Shown: piece after piece, positions 1 to 8,652 of the stretch
Layout of the letters: every line of letters starts with the position of its first letter
How positions within the stretch are numbered: the stretch's first letter is position 1
Assembly (NCBI GenBank): GCA_023663725.1
Contig: JAMPGX010000017.1
Location: 1-64,000, forward strand
Direction of reading: 5' to 3'
Source of the DNA: a bacterium
GTDB lineage: Bacteria; Bacillota; Clostridia; Lachnospirales; Lachnospiraceae
DNA: 64,000 nucleotides
Notes under the pieces: model-generated
Databases searched by the model: none
What the model was told of the DNA's origin: nothing
Seen by the model: only the letters and a program-made list of their open reading frames with translations
Position numbers and translations under genes: made by a program

Positions 1-764
1 TTGATGATGACATCGGAAAAGAGCTGCGCCATGATCTCCTGCCCCTCAATCTCCGCAAGGCAGTTCCAACTGTCGGAATTTTCAGGGTTGATGAGGTTGA
101 ATACCCGCACGGTATAGCCGTTTTCCTCAAGGTAGAGGCACATATCCGCGTAAAGCTCCGATTTCGGATCGGTAATGATGAGGCTCTCCCCGCGCTTGAC
201 GCACTGGAACACCATATTTCTCGCATAGGCGCGGCTTTTCATGCTGCCGCTGGCGCCAAAGACTGCCACATTGCGGTTCATCCGTGTCTTTTCCGGCAGG
301 CAGACTGCCTTTCCGTACAGCTTTCCCAAGATGACGCCCCGGTTTCCTGCAATGTCGGAAACCACCTCCAGCACCTCGCGCATCTCGGAGTCTGTCATAA
401 AGCCGGAGGTGCCGTAGGTCCCCTGATCCGAGTAGGTCAGGTTCCGCTCCTTGTCGTAGGTGCCTTTCCTGCCAAAGCCCATCCGCATCACCATGAAAAT
501 CAGTAACCCGAAGATGCCGGTGCAGAGGGCGATCCCGTACAGGCTGTATGGGAATACGGTCAGCGTCCGGAAACAGGCAATGAACGAGCTGTCCGGAAAT
601 TCGGGGGAAGTGCCGTTCCCCGGCGTCCCTCCGGATGAAGTCCAGATCCGGTAGTTGATGATGAACTGGGATACATAGCCGCCTGCATAGCCGAGAGCCA
701 GAAGCAGCGAGGGCAGGGCGACGAGCAGCGTCAGTTGTTTCTTTTTGTTTTCTGTCAGTTTCAG
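1..764 (-). CDS. VirD4/TraG-type conjugal coupling protein (N-terminal part)
   Basis: This is the ATPase that brings the relaxase-DNA complex to the conjugation channel at the inner membrane. The window edge cuts the gene, so only about 254 N-terminal residues are seen. Two hydrophobic segments (LLVALPSLLLALGYAGGY and SLYGIALCTGIFGLLIFMV) are followed by a soluble region with a Walker A loop, GASGSMKSR, then IITDPKSELYADM, both typical of the TraG/VirD4 family of Firmicute ICEs. No ATG precedes the first membrane segment in this frame. The best start is CTG at 764, eight bases after GGGAGG, giving MKLTENKKKQ, a familiar N-terminus for this family. The start overlaps the TGA of the upstream gene (CTGA), which suggests translational coupling. 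A longer open frame in another register over 127-783 is a shadow. Confidence 0.85.
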   Translation of the reverse strand, partial: MKLTENKKKQLTLLVALPSLLLALGYAGGYVSQFIINYRIWTSSGGTPGNGTSPEFPDSSFIACFRTLTVFPYSLYGIALCTGIFGLLIFMVMRMGFGRKGTYDKERNLTYSDQGTYGTSGFMTDSEMREVLEVVSDIAGNRGVILGKLYGKAVCLPEKTRMNRNVAVFGASGSMKSRAYARNMVFQCVKRGESLIITDPKSELYADMCLYLEENGYTVRVFNLINPENSDSWNCLAEIEGQEIMAQLFSDVII

Positions 765-1882
765 TGTAGGAACCTCCCTTCAAATTTTTCTAAATCTATG
801 GTGTCAATGGTTACTGCTTCCCCAAAGTATTGCTGCAGTACCGGTTTCTGGAAGTCAAAGCAGATCAGACTGCCCGCAAGCCCGTGGAAGGACAGGGCGG
901 TGCGGAACCTTGAGAGCCGCAGCATGTCAAAGTCAAAGGCGAGCAGCACCGGCAGCCCGTCCGATACCGCATCATGTTCCAGCCCGTAATCGGGACAGGG
1001 CGCCTGCAGATCGGACAGGAGCAGTTCCCTCAGCGCTTTTTGCAGGGCAGGGGAGCAGAGCAGCCGGAGCATGGTGATCCCTGCGGCATCATCCGGTATG
1101 TAATGGAAATAGTCGAAGCTGGAATCCAGATAAAAGTAGCTTTTCTGGAAACCGCCCGTGCTTTCCATGAGCTTCAGCGCCGTGTCCATGCCTTCTCCAA
1201 TGAGGAGCGCCTTGATGGGGGTATCCGGATGGTAACGGGGGCCGCCGCCTGAGCCGGAGAGGATTCCCCGGCTGGCATGGTAGGAGAGCAGCGCCTTTAC
1301 CTTCAGTTCCGTCCGGTATTCCCACTTCATCAGTGCGCCGCCTGTGCAGAATATGGCGTAGATGCACTCCGGGGCAAGCAGGATGCCGGTGGTTCTGGAA
1401 TTGTTGATCTTTACGGCCTCCGCTCCAAGCTCCTTGACCTCGCGGGAATGGTAGAAGGCGGGCAGCGTCAAACTATCGGGCGTCTTTTGGCTGGTTCCCG
1501 GCTGGAACAGTGGCGCCTTTCTGTCCCGGTATATCTCCACGCCGGCATCCTGTAGCATGGCATAGGCAATGGATGCCTGCTGGAGCCTGTGCCTCCGTGG
1601 GAAATCGCTGCGGGGGCGGTTGGTGTCGGAGCTGCCGGAGAGGTAAAAGGAGAAGCGGGCGGGGTTTTCTTCCAGAAGGAGCTTTTTTCCCCTGCCTGTC
1701 AGCCTGTATCCCCGCAGCCCGTCCTTATAGTGGGTTTTGATACAGCCCTCTTTTTTGAGCCGGGTGATAAGCTTTTCCCCATAGCTGTCACTCAGGTGTA
1801 AATGTGCCAGCACACAGGGGCTGCACTCCCCGGAAATGGCAATAAGCTCCATCAGCCGGTATGCGCTGGTTGAAGTGTCCAT
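761..1882 (-). CDS. ICE-borne winged-helix protein of unknown function
   Basis: 373 residues when started at the ATG at 1882, which lies seven bases after AAAGGAGG; an upstream start would add 14 residues but has no good ribosome site. The first ~85 residues look like a winged helix (LMELIAISGECSPCVLAHLHLS, then LITRLKKEGCIKTH and a wing-like stretch to RGKKLLLEE). The rest is a mixed alpha/beta domain without a catalytic motif I recognise. Its place between the DUF6100-like gene and virD4 is typical of conjugative elements, where such proteins are often annotated as replication-relaxation family; I only suspect that membership. It shares a four-base overlap with virD4. A DNA-binding or accessory role in transfer is inference. 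Confidence 0.6.
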   Translation of the reverse strand: MDTSTSAYRLMELIAISGECSPCVLAHLHLSDSYGEKLITRLKKEGCIKTHYKDGLRGYRLTGRGKKLLLEENPARFSFYLSGSSDTNRPRSDFPRRHRLQQASIAYAMLQDAGVEIYRDRKAPLFQPGTSQKTPDSLTLPAFYHSREVKELGAEAVKINNSRTTGILLAPECIYAIFCTGGALMKWEYRTELKVKALLSYHASRGILSGSGGGPRYHPDTPIKALLIGEGMDTALKLMESTGGFQKSYFYLDSSFDYFHYIPDDAAGITMLRLLCSPALQKALRELLLSDLQAPCPDYGLEHDAVSDGLPVLLAFDFDMLRLSRFRTALSFHGLAGSLICFDFQKPVLQQYFGEAVTIDTIDLEKFEGRFLH

Positions 1883-2023
1883 CGGTGAGCCTCCTTTCCA
1901 AATTTTTACCGTACACGCCTGCATCTCCGGTAAAACCGGGCAGGCAGGCGGCTGTTTTTTTGCCTGTAAACAGGCGGTTCGGCGGAAATTTTACCGTAGT
2001 CGGATTTTATTCTGAAAAACCGC

Positions 2024-2683
2024 CTAAAAATCCGATATGCTTTTTTCCCTGTCCTCCCGTTCTTTCAGCCATCCGGGGAAGCGGCTTTTTTCCATGACGG
2101 CGAGGATGGTGCAGTCCCGCTCCCCAAATTCCGTGGTGTGGTAGGCGTCGCAGAACAGCCCACTGTCATCGGTCATCAGGAAACCTGCCACGGTATCCAA
2201 AAGCTGTTTGCACTCCAGATTGTCGTAGTCCCTCACCCTCCTGTCGGAAAGGTTCTTGTCGAACACATGGGAAAAGCAGACCACACATTCCTTAAAGTGC
2301 GGGAGATCATGTTCCTTTGTGTAAGCCTCAAGCATCGCATACAGCGGATCAGTCAGGAAAGTGGTGTTGACCCGTTTGTTTCGTTTCGGCATCAGACCGG
2401 GCAGGGTAATCTCCACGCAGTCCTGCGTATGCTTTATGGAAATGCCGTGTATCTTGGCTGCCGCATCCATGAGGACGGGTTTCGGCACAAGGTCTGCGGC
2501 ATAGATGAGGTTGCGCAGGGAACAGGCGATCCGTTCCGCGCGTCTGGCGGCATCCAGACTCAGCTCCTCATAGTTTTTTCCGTAACTGCCGGTGTTGGCT
2601 GCCATGGCATTTAAGGTGTTTGACAGCCGGGGGAGTTCGTCCCCGATCCGCGCAAGGCGGGATGATAAAGTGTTTCGGTTCAT
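2024..2683 (-). CDS. ICE-associated hypothetical protein, DUF6100-like
   Basis: 219 residues, soluble, no signal peptide or membrane segment. The N-terminal third is helical (LSSRLARIGDELPRLSNTLNAMAA, then LDAARRAERIACSLRNLIYAADLV). The middle holds a strand-rich part with ITLPGLMPKRNKRVNTTFLTDPLYAMLEAYTKE, and the C-terminus is charged. The look and gene position match what databases call DUF6100 in Clostridia ICEs; I recall this from family knowledge and could not search. The start ATG at 2683 overlaps the stop of the next gene upstream (TAATG), so the two are translated together. Function unknown; it probably serves transfer or its control. Confidence 0.55.
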   Translation of the reverse strand: MNRNTLSSRLARIGDELPRLSNTLNAMAANTGSYGKNYEELSLDAARRAERIACSLRNLIYAADLVPKPVLMDAAAKIHGISIKHTQDCVEITLPGLMPKRNKRVNTTFLTDPLYAMLEAYTKEHDLPHFKECVVCFSHVFDKNLSDRRVRDYDNLECKQLLDTVAGFLMTDDSGLFCDAYHTTEFGERDCTILAVMEKSRFPGWLKEREDREKSISDF

Positions 2684-3222
2684 TAAGTGTCTGTAACTCC
2701 TTGTTTTCTGTAATACTGCACCTTTCCGTCGGGCGTGACCGTACAGAAAGCGGTAATGCCGGGAAAGTCAAGGAGCGGTATCTGCCCCGCGTTATCCACG
2801 ACAGCTATGCGGCGGGGCGAATCCTCCTTGTATGCGGAAAGCGCATGATTCATAAGCATCTCTTTTTCCTCCGGTATGTGGATGACATCATAGGCATCCG
2901 ACTGGGTGTAAAAGGTCAGTGTTACCGGAAAATCACTGGCCGTATGGTAGGTAATATCCTCCCGGAAATCTAAAAGCACCCAGAAGGCGGCAAGGATGGA
3001 AGGGTTTGGAACACTGTCCCCTGTATGCAGGACAAGATCCCTTTCCGGCACAAGGGTAAGCCGCCCGTTCTTTTCCAGCTTTTTTAGGAGCAGGAGCAGT
3101 TTCTGCTGCGGTAGTTCCGGGTAAAGCGCCTCAAGCTGTAAAATGCTGAGGGCGTGGTATGTGGAAAGCAGCCGGATGATCTCCGGCAGGTGGCTTTCCT
3201 GCGGTTGGTTTCTGTGCTGCAT
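2683..3222 (-). CDS. ICE-associated hypothetical protein, DUF5697-like
   Basis: 179 residues. The N-terminus (EIIRLLSTYHALSILQLEALYPELPQQKLLLLLKKLEKNGRLTLVPERDLVLH) has the shape of a winged helix. The rest is a small alpha/beta domain with VTLTFYTQSDAYDVIHIPEEKEMLMNHAL. The resemblance to the DUF5697 family of mobile elements is from memory. Translation starts at 3222, after AAAGGAGGCTGTCCC. It overlaps the downstream DUF6100-like gene by one base pair in a TAATG junction and follows the VirB4 gene after a ~230-base spacer that carries the repeats at 3315-3446. Possible role: transcription control of the distal transfer genes (inference). Confidence 0.55.
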   Translation of the reverse strand: MQHRNQPQESHLPEIIRLLSTYHALSILQLEALYPELPQQKLLLLLKKLEKNGRLTLVPERDLVLHTGDSVPNPSILAAFWVLLDFREDITYHTASDFPVTLTFYTQSDAYDVIHIPEEKEMLMNHALSAYKEDSPRRIAVVDNAGQIPLLDFPGITAFCTVTPDGKVQYYRKQGVTDT

Positions 3223-3314
3223 GGGACAGCCTCCTTTATGTCTGCGGCATTATGGTTCTGCCGCAGGTAATGGTTGTATTGTTGTAATAGGAAGAAACTG
3301 TATGTAGGGATTAC

Positions 3315-3446
3315 ATAAACCGTACTTACAAAGCGGCGGACAGGACAGGAAACAGACAGGCTTTGCGTAAACCGTACTTAAAGCATACTTATACCTGCCT
3401 GCTGTCAGCAGTCATGCGCCTTCTTATGCGTAAACCGTATGTAAAG
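3315..3446. repeat. Three direct repeats with core TAAACCGTA in an ICE spacer
   Basis: The spacer between the VirB4 gene and the DUF5697-like gene holds TAAACCGTA at 3316, 3368 and 3431. The copies extend to (G/A)TAAACCGTACTTA(C)AAAG, and the second and third also share TGCG before the core. Spacing is 52 and 63 bases, which is not in phase with the DNA helix in any obvious way. Iteron-like protein binding, a transfer origin accessory site, or a decayed repeat are all possible. I see no strong terminator in the spacer. Confidence 0.5.
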
Positions 3447-3454
3447 TGTACGCA

Positions 3455-6400
3455 TTAGACAGCCTCGCCCATCTGCCTGCGCTGCCTTTCCTTTTCCAGC
3501 AGCTTTTTCAGTTCATTGCGGTCTGTGGTAATCAGTTCCTTTTCCAGTTCCGACGCCTTAAACTCCACGGTGACATTATTGTTGTTGGTGGAGATCAGGC
3601 CGTTGCCCCGCTCAAAGTGGGTAACCGCCATTGTTTCCGCTTCGGACAGGTGCAGGATGGACTGCACGCGCATGGCCTCCTCGTCCTCAAGGTTTAAGAC
3701 AATCTTGGTCTTGGAATTATTGATGATGCCCTTGCCGTATTTGCCGTCCTCCAGTGCAAAGAAGTCGTTTAAGTCCTGTGTGGCGCAGATGGCGGAGCCG
3801 CCGTACCCACGGATGATCTTGAAAATCTCCAGCACGAACTCTGCCGCAAGGCGGTTGGACGCCGCGCCGATGAGCTGCCATGTCTCGTCAATGAAGATGG
3901 CTTTTTCCACGGTACGGTCTTCCTTCGCCTTGTCCCACACATAATCCAGCGCAACAAACATGCCCACTGTCAGCAGGTCGCCTGTCAGCTCGGAAATATC
4001 CAGCACCGTGTATTTGTTTTCAAGGTTCACATTGGTCTGTTGGTTGAAGGTGGAGGCGGAGCCGTGTACCAGCCGGTTCATAATGTTCGCAAGGCGCTTG
4101 GTGTCAGGGTTTCCCTTCAGGATGTTGAAGACATCCTCCAGCACCGGCATTTCCCGGTATCTCTCCGGGCAGTCCGGATCAGGCAGGCTCTCGTTGTTGT
4201 GGGTGATGCCCTTCTGGTTATAGGTCTGTATCAGCGCCTCGTCCAGAAGCTGCCGCTCCTCATGGGTCATGTCCGGGATCAGCAGGGAAAAGAAGATGTG
4301 GAGCCGTTGTATCTTTGCTGCCAGCTCTGATTTTTCCGTCTGCGGGCCGTCCAAAATGTCATTGGCGGAGGAATCCACCTTCCTGATCTCCATGATGTTG
4401 ATGCAGTTTCTGGAGGCAGGGGAGATCTGGATGAACTCCCCGCCGATGTTGCTGCAGGCACGGTGGAACTCATGCCCTTTTAAGGGAGCAATGATGAATA
4501 CCTGTATGTTCCTGCGACGCATCCGTAGCGCCATAAGCTGCATGGTAAAGGTCTTGCCTGCGCCGGAGGTGCCGAGGATCGCCATGTTTGCGTTCTTGTA
4601 AACGCGGGAGTTGAATATATCCACGATAATCAGGGAGTTGTTGTGCTTGTTTACCCCCAGAAGGATGCCGTTGTCGTCACACATCTCAAATGAAGTAAAG
4701 GGATAACAGCTTGCCACGCTGCCTGTCAGGATGTTGCGCCTGGAGCGCTCAAACAGCTTTTTCTCCAGCGATACCAGCGGCAGGGCGGAGAGCAGCGCCT
4801 GTTCCTCCCTGAAGTGGCAGGATACCGCATCCATGTCCTGCGAGAGCATCAGTTTTTTCATTTCATTGGTGCGCCACTCCAGTTCTTCAAGGCTGTCTGC
4901 CGTTATGGTGATGAGGATATTCATGTAATAGAAATCCTCGTTGTTTGCAAGCCCTTCCTTCAGGAAATAGCCGGAGCGGATGGCGCTGTCCAGATCGTCA
5001 AAGTCCGAGTTGGTGTCGGAGGTGTCCTTGATCTTGGAGCGGTTGATCCTTAGCTGCTGACCGAGCTTCTGCTGGATGCGGTCTTTGGGCTGGCGGTCAA
5101 AGAAAATATCCACATCAATCCCCTCGCCTGCATTGACAAGAAGGGAGATCCAGCCGGCGCAGACCTGCGGGCGGTAGCCCCCGGAAGGCACTAAGAGGTA
5201 AGTGTGATAAGTGCCGTCCATGATGACATAATTGCCGTGGGTGTAGTCGATGGTCTCCGGCGCGATAAATTCCATAGCGGGTATATTTCCGATCTCATCC
5301 CGCCTGCCTGCATTGATGTACTGGCCGATGACCTCGTTTACACGCACGCTCAGAGGCTTTGCCACGCTGGTCTTGCGGTTTAAGATACTGTAAAACACCT
5401 CCGTAGCCATCTCATCCTCATTGTCGGGAACCAGAAGTTCATTCCCGCATTGCTGCAGGTAGGTCTTAGCCGTCCGCACTGCAGTTGTTAAGGCGGAAAT
5501 GGCGTCGCTTTCTTCATTCCCGCCCCGGTTTGTGCTGAAAGGTTCATATTCAAAGACAATGAAAAAGCGCCTTGTGATGGCTTCCCTTGAGCCGATGCGC
5601 CGTATCAGGTTCTCATAATCACGCTGCAGCGCAAGGCACCGCTCATCCGTTTCCGTGCGCATTTCTTCCCGCAGGGTTTCCAGATGCCTGTTGATGTCGG
5701 CGCGTCTGGTAAGGACCTTGAACTGGAGTTTTACAGGGCTTATCTTCAAGTAGCTGATAAAGGAATAGATGATGTTGCGCTGTTCCCTGGCGCTCCTAAG
5801 CAGGAAGTTGATGGGGATGACCTCTATGATCTTTACATAGCGGCGGTCTTTTGTGTAGATGATGCCGTTTTCAATTTTCCGGATGGGGAGGTAGGAGGCT
5901 GAAGGGTTTATCAGCTCCAGTTCCGGTTCCTCCCGCATACGCTCCCTGATCTGGGAGACGCCCCGTTTTTTGTTCTGGTGTTTTCCGGCTGCCTCGTCCG
6001 CCGCCTGCTTTGCCTGCCTGCGCTCCTTAAATTGCCCGAACTCCTCGGCATAATCCTCCTTTTTGGGCTTTACCTTCTTTTCCGGTCTGGGTTTCTTTGC
6101 TTTCTTCGGTTTCCCGGAAGCCTTTTCCTTTGCCGGTGTTTCCCCTGTTTCCTCCTGAAGTCCCACAATGCGGCGGTTCTTCAGGTAAACAAAAAAGTTG
6201 ATGACAAAGGAACTTAAGCTTTCCCCGTTAATGCCGATGACGGCAAACAGGGCTGCCGGAAGCACGGTCAGGCAGGCGACAATGATCTTTGTCGTCAGCG
6301 TCGCCGGGATGTGGAATACCGGAAAGCCGATCAGCAGGGAGAGGACCAGCGCCTCTGCCGCGTTCCGGAGCTTGATGGTTCCGCCGAAAACCGTTCCGGT

Positions 6401-6457
6401 ATCAATGAAATTCGGCGGGATAATGTATATGTCGTTTTCTTCGTGTCGCATGGACAT
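3455..6457 (-). CDS. PrgI-VirB4 fusion, conjugation ATPase
   Basis: 1000 residues. VirB4-type ATPases power assembly of the conjugation pilus and channel at the cytoplasmic membrane. Residues ~1-100 look like a PrgI-family protein with two membrane segments (AEALVLSLLIGFPVFHIP and KIIVACLTVLPAALFAVIGI). A Lys/Pro-rich linker follows (~115-145), then the VirB4 body. Walker A is ILGTSGAGKTFTM (near residue 640) and Walker B is KAIFIDETWQLIG (near 855). In many related elements PrgI and VirB4 are separate genes, so the fusion is worth noting. The start chosen is ATG at 6457, eleven bases after AGGAGG. An upstream GTG lies inside the ribosome site and was rejected. The NlpC/P60 gene lies just upstream in the same operon. 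Confidence 0.88.
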   Translation of the reverse strand: MSMRHEENDIYIIPPNFIDTGTVFGGTIKLRNAAEALVLSLLIGFPVFHIPATLTTKIIVACLTVLPAALFAVIGINGESLSSFVINFFVYLKNRRIVGLQEETGETPAKEKASGKPKKAKKPRPEKKVKPKKEDYAEEFGQFKERRQAKQAADEAAGKHQNKKRGVSQIRERMREEPELELINPSASYLPIRKIENGIIYTKDRRYVKIIEVIPINFLLRSAREQRNIIYSFISYLKISPVKLQFKVLTRRADINRHLETLREEMRTETDERCLALQRDYENLIRRIGSREAITRRFFIVFEYEPFSTNRGGNEESDAISALTTAVRTAKTYLQQCGNELLVPDNEDEMATEVFYSILNRKTSVAKPLSVRVNEVIGQYINAGRRDEIGNIPAMEFIAPETIDYTHGNYVIMDGTYHTYLLVPSGGYRPQVCAGWISLLVNAGEGIDVDIFFDRQPKDRIQQKLGQQLRINRSKIKDTSDTNSDFDDLDSAIRSGYFLKEGLANNEDFYYMNILITITADSLEELEWRTNEMKKLMLSQDMDAVSCHFREEQALLSALPLVSLEKKLFERSRRNILTGSVASCYPFTSFEMCDDNGILLGVNKHNNSLIIVDIFNSRVYKNANMAILGTSGAGKTFTMQLMALRMRRRNIQVFIIAPLKGHEFHRACSNIGGEFIQISPASRNCINIMEIRKVDSSANDILDGPQTEKSELAAKIQRLHIFFSLLIPDMTHEERQLLDEALIQTYNQKGITHNNESLPDPDCPERYREMPVLEDVFNILKGNPDTKRLANIMNRLVHGSASTFNQQTNVNLENKYTVLDISELTGDLLTVGMFVALDYVWDKAKEDRTVEKAIFIDETWQLIGAASNRLAAEFVLEIFKIIRGYGGSAICATQDLNDFFALEDGKYGKGIINNSKTKIVLNLEDEEAMRVQSILHLSEAETMAVTHFERGNGLISTNNNNVTVEFKASELEKELITTDRNELKKLLEKERQRRQMGEAV

Positions 6458-6522
6458 TCTGCGATGCACCTCCTATATTCATGGTTATGGCGGGCAGAAT
6501 GGGGATTCTGTCCCGCCGTCTG

Positions 6523-7737
6523 TTATTCTGTGTATGGCCTGCCGCACAGGACAATGCTGCCGGTACTGTAAATGGAGCGGTAAACCACCTTTTTCTTGGA
6601 AAAGGAGGCATCCACCACATAGCCGTCCCCTGCATAGATTGCCACATGGCTGACATTCAGGTAACGGTTGTTGACTTCAAAGGAATAGAAGATCAGGTCT
6701 CCGGGGGCAAGGCTGTCATAGGATACGGCAAGGTTGTTCTCCGTAATGTACCTTGCCTGTGCCGATGCCGTGTTGGAGCCGCCATGCTGCAGGTATATTC
6801 CCAACTGGCTGTACACCCAGTAGGTAAAGGAACTGCAGTCAAAATAGCCCTCCTGATTCCTAAGTTCCTGACTGTACGGCGTGCCGAGCTTTGTCAGTGC
6901 GAGATCCACGGCTTTGTTTCCGGTCTCTCCCGGAATCAGGTCAGGGTTGATCTCCACCAGATAAACCGTGTCAAACAAAAACAGGTGCAGGTTGGCGGCA
7001 TATTCCCCTGCCGTCTGCATCTGTTCGTCGGTGAGATGGAATACATTTTCGGCGTAGTAGCTGTCGCCTGCGTATTCCACCGTATATTCATAATGGTGTA
7101 TGGTGCGGGTTTCCCCGGTTTCTTCATCTGTTTTTTCATAGTCAGTGATCTGGACGGTATAGGAGAAGATGCCGTCCGTGTTATCACGGAGCAGCCGCTC
7201 CAGCTTCGCAAGGTTGATCTCACGGTAGTCTTCCTGCGAGGCGCAGAACTGGGAAATTATCAGAGCGCTTTCGTATATAATGCGGTCTGAAAAATCATCC
7301 GTAATGCTGTATTCGCAGTCAGAACCGAGTGAATCCGCCTCCCGTTCTATTTTTTCCAGCAGGGCATCGTGTTTCTCCCGCAGGATGGTCTCTATGGAGG
7401 TTTCCGCCTCTGCAATGTTCTCCATGATGAGGGTATTGTCATTCAGTACATCACCAGCGGCTGTGTCAAGCCCCAGATTTCCGAAAATCAGGGATGGGAG
7501 TGTCAGGATAAACAGGACGGGGATCAGCAGCAGTGCGCCGATAGCCGCCAGTACCTTCCCAATCACTTTCCTGTTTTCCCACAGTCCTGCGGCAAGCATC
7601 CCGTAAGGACCGGCGGCAGCGCCTTTGGCTGCCCCAGCAATGGCTTTTCCTGCTTTCAGCGCGCCTTTGGCGGCACCGGCGGCGGAGGCTGTCCGGGATA
7701 AGGCGGACTGCTCCTTATTCTTATTCTGCTCTGGCAT
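6523..7737 (-). CDS. NlpC/P60 peptidoglycan hydrolase of the conjugation machine (CD1108-like)
   Basis: 404 residues. An Ala/Gly/Lys-rich cytoplasmic N-terminus is followed by one membrane helix (~62-88), a charged helical and beta stalk (90-270) and a C-terminal NlpC/P60 domain (~273-404). The catalytic cysteine is Cys301 in YFDCSSF and the histidine is His364 in VSHVAIY. Such enzymes cut cell-wall peptides so that the transfer channel can cross the wall. The layout matches the mobile-element family named after CD1108 in Clostridioides difficile. The ATG at 7737 directly abuts the stop of the upstream gene (TAAATG), so translation is probably coupled. Confidence 0.85.
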   Translation of the reverse strand: MPEQNKNKEQSALSRTASAAGAAKGALKAGKAIAGAAKGAAAGPYGMLAAGLWENRKVIGKVLAAIGALLLIPVLFILTLPSLIFGNLGLDTAAGDVLNDNTLIMENIAEAETSIETILREKHDALLEKIEREADSLGSDCEYSITDDFSDRIIYESALIISQFCASQEDYREINLAKLERLLRDNTDGIFSYTVQITDYEKTDEETGETRTIHHYEYTVEYAGDSYYAENVFHLTDEQMQTAGEYAANLHLFLFDTVYLVEINPDLIPGETGNKAVDLALTKLGTPYSQELRNQEGYFDCSSFTYWVYSQLGIYLQHGGSNTASAQARYITENNLAVSYDSLAPGDLIFYSFEVNNRYLNVSHVAIYAGDGYVVDASFSKKKVVYRSIYSTGSIVLCGRPYTE

Positions 7738-8643
7738 TTATACGCGATCCTTTCTTTTGGGCATGTTGGGAAGTTTCTGCACGATGTTCTCATGGTAGGC
7801 AATCTTGCCCTCCCCGGTCATGTAAGGTGTCCGGTCCACGGTATCCACCGCATACTGTTTGTACCATGTGGCATTGTCAGCCGTGGTAATGGTTTCATAA
7901 TGTCCCTCCGGCGCCATGTACTGCTCGGTGTTATACATACCGAAGGCGGTGCCGTTGGGATATTCCACCGAGGTTTCCGTTCCCATGATGCGCCCGCCGC
8001 CGATTTCCACATCCGAATAGCTTGGCGCGTCCGGAATGCCCGTCTGCCCCATGTAAGAGGTCAGCGCCTGCGCTGCCTGCGTGCCTGTCATGGAACCGGT
8101 GTAGCTGATATTTCCCTTTGCCACAGCCCCGGTGACGCCGTTGGCAAAATCGCCGCCCTTTTTCACTGAGGATTCAAATGCCCTGCGGCTGATGGGATTG
8201 CTGGAATGTCCTGTCATGGTGTGCATGGCACTCTGGGTAAAGTGGCGTCCCACGGCACCCGCAAGTCCGCCTGAAAGAAAGGAGGACTGGCTGACGCTGT
8301 TCGAGCTTCCACCCATTCTGACAGAACCGCCCCGGAAGCTGGAGCCGCCGCCTATGTTCTTTGCGGTGGTAAGCCCCCTTGCGGCAACCATCAGTTCCGC
8401 CATCATGCTGCCGCCGGTATGCCCTACATTGATGCCGAGGCTGGATAAAAAGCTGTCGATCTTCTGGCTGATCTTCAGAAAGGCAATGGCGCATAAAAAC
8501 CAGATGAAGACATTGCCTGCTGCAGTCTCTTTCCCGACTGCCTCCACATCACTTTCCGTTACCGCAAAGACGGTCATGGACTGGGAAAGGAATATGGTTA
8601 CAACAAGTAATAAGGTATAAAGTTTTGTTTTTCTATTTTTCAT
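7738..8643 (-). CDS. Exported Gly/Ser-rich conjugation protein
   Basis: 301 residues from the ATG at 8643, five bases after AGGAGG; a GTG six bases upstream overlaps the ribosome site. It begins with a signal peptide (TKLYTLLLVVTIFLSQSMTVFA), followed by a probable membrane segment (NVFIWFLCAIAFLKISQKI). A low-complexity middle (GGGSSFRGGSVRMGGSSNSVSQ) leads to a C-terminus rich in Tyr and Gly. It is conserved in position between the TrbL/VirB6-like and NlpC genes of such elements. It may be the detached C-terminal portion of a TrbL-like channel protein, since TrbL and VirB6 proteins often carry Gly/Ser-rich tails; that is inference. Confidence 0.6.
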   Translation of the reverse strand: MKNRKTKLYTLLLVVTIFLSQSMTVFAVTESDVEAVGKETAAGNVFIWFLCAIAFLKISQKIDSFLSSLGINVGHTGGSMMAELMVAARGLTTAKNIGGGSSFRGGSVRMGGSSNSVSQSSFLSGGLAGAVGRHFTQSAMHTMTGHSSNPISRRAFESSVKKGGDFANGVTGAVAKGNISYTGSMTGTQAAQALTSYMGQTGIPDAPSYSDVEIGGGRIMGTETSVEYPNGTAFGMYNTEQYMAPEGHYETITTADNATWYKQYAVDTVDRTPYMTGEGKIAYHENIVQKLPNMPKRKDRV

Positions 8644-8652
8644 GGACACCTC

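Noticed and set aside
127..783. A 218-residue open frame on the minus strand at the left edge
   Set aside because: It is rich in Arg, His and Pro and is out of register with the VirD4 frame, which shows membrane helices and a Walker A loop over the same bases.
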